From: Burkholderiales bacterium
GTDB taxonomy: Bacteria > Pseudomonadota > Gammaproteobacteria > Burkholderiales > Casimicrobiaceae
Reading direction: 5' to 3'
Length of the DNA: 14,951 nucleotides
Assembly: GCA_025354075.1 (NCBI GenBank)
Contig: JANXNO010000362.1
Span: 1 to 14,951 of the forward strand
Numbering within the stretch: the stretch's first letter is position 1; each line of letters opens with the position of its first letter. Shown here piece after piece: positions 13,264 through 14,951 of this stretch. The notes under the pieces are model-generated. The model did not search any database. It was not told the DNA's origin and saw nothing but the letters and a program-made list of their open reading frames with translations. The translations under genes and the position numbers were made by a program.

Positions 13264-14283
13264 TTAGAACTTGTGCTTGACGCCAAGACCCAATGTGTTC
13301 GAGGACTTATTCGAAGCAAGAACGGCAACTGATGCTGCCCCGTTGTTGCCATCGGATGTACAAGCCAGGCCTTTATTTTTGCAGCCAGACCAAATTGCGT
13401 AAAGTTCTGTGCGTTTTGACAGATCGTACTCACCCAAAAGCGCATAACTGGTTGCTTTTGCACTACCGCTCTTATTTTGAGCCAATTGCAGACCGACGCG
13501 AGCTGCGCCAAACGGCACTGTTACGCTAGCGATCAGCGGCTTCGACTTGACGCCCGAAGCAGATTTGTTCTCAATGTAGGTCAAGCCAGCGTAGGCAACA
13601 CCGAAGTTGTACGTAGCGCCAACGATGAACTGCTTGTCAGACGCGGTTGCGGCTGCATTTTTCAAATCGCTAAAACCAATGCCTGCGTAGATAGGGCCGT
13701 TTTTGTACTGCAGATTCGCAGCAAACGTACGATTCGCGCTGGTGCTACCTGATACTTCGCCGAGCGACCACATCAGTGATGCCGTGATACCGCCCATGTT
13801 TGGCGTGGCGTAAATGATCGCGTTATTTGGACGCAACGTGTTGGCGAAGAATCCTCCCATGTTGGCTACAGCTGACCAACCCGTTAGGCAACCGCCGAAC
13901 GTGTCATCAGAGTTGCAGGCAACGTAGAAGTTAGGCGAATACTGACGACCAACGGTTACAGAGCCGAAGCCGCCATTCAGACCGACATAAGCTTGACGAC
14001 CGAAGAGCAAGCCGCCCTGGCCCAGAGCGCCCGTGTCCACGCCGAAGCCGTTTTCAAGAACGAAAACTGCATTCATGCCGCCGCCCAGTGATTCCGTGCC
14101 ACGAAGGCCCCAACGTGAGCCAGAAATTCCGCCGGAATTCAATGCGGTCGTAGAGACGCCGTTGGCGCGGTGTGATGCAACGTAACTATCGATGATGCCG
14201 TACAGCGTAACGTTTGCGGTTTGCGCCGAAGCGGCACCCGCTGCGATTGCGCTCAGTGCCAGAGCAATGAGTTTCTTATTCAT
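13264..14283 (-). CDS. Gram-negative trimeric porin (Burkholderia/Neisseria type), upstream copy with cysteines
   Basis: Outer-membrane porin, 339 residues. The signal peptide is MNKKLIALALSAIAAGAASA with cleavage after Ala20, followed by QTANVTLYGIIDSYV. WGLRGTESLGGGMNAVFVLENGF, FGRQAYVGLNGGFGSVTVGRQ, TPNMGGITASLMWSLG, SKRTELYAIWS and the terminal VKHKF are family barrel-strand segments. Unlike its neighbour it has four cysteines in two close pairs, Cys123/Cys132 and Cys301/Cys308, in Gly/Asn/Ser-rich stretches that look like surface loops. The gene has a good GAGGAGA site (14291-14297) seven bases before the ATG. It is first of the tandem porin pair and may be co-transcribed with the second, since no clear terminator separates them. 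The two porins share the framework but differ greatly in loops, so they are paralogues rather than a recent duplication. Confidence 0.94.
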   Translation of the reverse strand: MNKKLIALALSAIAAGAASAQTANVTLYGIIDSYVASHRANGVSTTALNSGGISGSRWGLRGTESLGGGMNAVFVLENGFGVDTGALGQGGLLFGRQAYVGLNGGFGSVTVGRQYSPNFYVACNSDDTFGGCLTGWSAVANMGGFFANTLRPNNAIIYATPNMGGITASLMWSLGEVSGSTSANRTFAANLQYKNGPIYAGIGFSDLKNAAATASDKQFIVGATYNFGVAYAGLTYIENKSASGVKSKPLIASVTVPFGAARVGLQLAQNKSGSAKATSYALLGEYDLSKRTELYAIWSGCKNKGLACTSDGNNGAASVAVLASNKSSNTLGLGVKHKF

Positions 14284-14544
14284 AACAGTCTCTCCTCAGA
14301 TATAGACGGTCGGTACAGCCCCAGGGGCACTAAACCAACAATTTTTCTTCCTACACAAACTCGGAAGCTGCTCTAATTCTGCCAAATTACGAGGATTCGT
14401 CCAACCTTATCGTTCGATGCGACTAACTTGGCAGCGGTCAGTCTGTTGTCAAATTGCAACATAGGACGCCCCTGCTGCCACTGCGCACAGTGCCGAGTTA
14501 GTACGTTTTGGCCGATTCGTAAACCTTTGATTTGAATAGCATTA
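14284..14544. other. Divergent intergenic region between the upstream porin and a glycosyltransferase gene
   Basis: These 261 bases must contain the promoter of the porin (minus) and probably that of the glycosyltransferase gene (plus). Visible elements are the porin Shine-Dalgarno sequence GAGGAGA (minus, 14291-14297), a palindrome GCCCC-A-GGGGC (14318-14328) in the porin leader region, and a short hairpin CACTG/CAGTG with loop CGCA (14479-14492). No -10/-35 pair on either strand is good enough to assign. A minus-strand reading frame of 76 codons here (14373-14603) has no family features and overlaps the glycosyltransferase start, so I do not treat it as a gene. Confidence 0.45.
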
Positions 14545-14951
14545 ATGACTTTTTTTACGGCGCTGGCCGGGTTCTGCCTGGTGTTGAGTGCAATTGTCTG
14601 CATGGCGGTCGCGAGGCGCTGGATTGGATCGCCGTACAGCCATCCTAGCGAGCGCTCACTTCATTCACTATCCGTCCCTAGAGGCGGCGGGTTGGGCGTT
14701 TCCGCCGCTACGTTGTTCGGCATCGTGTGCTTGGGCTCGCCGTATTCGCTGACGATCGCAATTTTTTTGGTTTGGGCCGTATCCGCCTGGGACGACTGGA
14801 TCGGCGCGTCCCCAGCAATCAGGCTCGCAGTCCACACCTTGGCCGCATCCAGCATCGTTATCGGATGGTGGCCAGAAACATCGCTCATGTTCGGCTTATT
14901 GTCGGCATTGTCACTCATCTGGGCGCTAAATCTATTCAATTTTATGGATGG
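14545..14951 (+). CDS. Glycosyltransferase family 4 (MraY/WecA/WbpL-type) polyprenyl-phosphate sugar-1-phosphate transferase, 3' end outside the window
   Basis: The frame stays open to the window edge, giving 135 residues of the N-terminal part of a multi-spanning inner-membrane transferase that places a sugar-1-phosphate on undecaprenyl phosphate. Residues 1-21 are a hydrophobic first helix. The cytoplasmic segment SERSLHSLSVPRGGGLG (35-51) is the family's substrate-proximal motif with the PRGGG core. Hydrophobic segments follow at about 52-81, then AWDDWIG with the Asp83/Asp84 pair of the first Asp-rich motif, two more membrane segments, and NLFNFMDG at 129-136, the second conserved motif. 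In-frame TGA at 14533-14535 rules out an upstream extension, so ATG 14545 is the probable start, though no Shine-Dalgarno sequence is visible. WbpL-like initiation of O-antigen synthesis is the likeliest role; MraY itself is unlikely from the context. Confidence 0.85.
   Translation, partial: MTFFTALAGFCLVLSAIVCMAVARRWIGSPYSHPSERSLHSLSVPRGGGLGVSAATLFGIVCLGSPYSLTIAIFLVWAVSAWDDWIGASPAIRLAVHTLAASSIVIGWWPETSLMFGLLSALSLIWALNLFNFMD

Noticed and set aside
14373..14603. Minus-strand reading frame of 76 codons upstream of the cysteine-containing porin
   Set aside because: No recognisable motif, no good ribosome site, and it overlaps the start of the glycosyltransferase and the porin promoter region.
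14661..14939. Minus-strand reading frame of 92 codons at the right end
   Set aside because: The plus strand of the same stretch encodes clear GT4 transferase motifs (PRGGG, DD, NLFNFMDG), so the minus frame is a shadow.
1..14951. Possible defence system, CRISPR array, prophage or insertion element
   Set aside because: No spaced direct repeats, transposase or integrase motifs, terminal repeats or toxin-antitoxin pairs were seen on either strand; all long frames are accounted for by metabolic or envelope genes.

Overview
The window looks like chromosomal DNA from a betaproteobacterium, most probably Burkholderiales. The reasons are two tandem Burkholderia/Neisseria-type trimeric porins (mature N-termini starting QTANVTLYG), a Coq7-type demethoxyubiquinone hydroxylase, a DUF1289 protein, and a leucine/isovalerate (liu) catabolic operon with the gene order familiar from that group. 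By eye, base composition falls from clearly GC-rich at the left end to more balanced at the right end. I saw no tRNA, rRNA, CRISPR array, insertion sequence or phage gene.

Left end (1-1446, + strand): the 3' part of a crotonase-superfamily gene, followed by a short-chain dehydrogenase/reductase. A 143-base intergenic region (1447-1589) separates them from the main operon. It holds inverted repeats and a plausible promoter.

Centre (1590-11060, + strand): ten closely packed genes, apparently one transcription unit. In order they are a rhodanese-like protein, an acyl-CoA dehydrogenase, a DsbA-family/2-hydroxychromene-2-carboxylate isomerase-like protein, methylcrotonyl-CoA carboxylase beta subunit (liuB), methylglutaconyl-CoA hydratase (liuC), biotin-carrying methylcrotonyl-CoA carboxylase alpha subunit (liuD), a GhrA-like 2-hydroxyacid dehydrogenase, HMG-CoA lyase (liuE), a TatD-family metal-dependent hydrolase and a small DUF1289 protein. 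LiuB+LiuD, LiuC and LiuE convert 3-methylcrotonyl-CoA through 3-methylglutaconyl-CoA and HMG-CoA to acetyl-CoA and acetoacetate. The acyl-CoA dehydrogenase sits where isovaleryl-CoA dehydrogenase normally sits, but its catalytic Glu is in the SCAD/MCAD position. Several junctions overlap (TAATG, ATGA), and the liuE start codon lies inside a perfect hairpin that includes the preceding stop codon.

Right end (11249-14283, - strand): coq7 and two porin genes, with a strong UUCG-loop terminator after the downstream porin and a nested inverted repeat between the porins. From 14545 to the window end, on the + strand, is the 5' part of a GT4/MraY-WecA-type polyprenyl-phosphate sugar-1-phosphate transferase. 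It probably marks the edge of a surface-polysaccharide locus.

The window is mostly recognisable metabolism. I did not find a convincing new defence or mobile system. The points most worth a second look are the non-canonical dehydrogenase, the accessory genes inserted in the liu operon, the hairpin over the liuE start, the structured intergenic regions and the cysteine pairs in the upstream porin.
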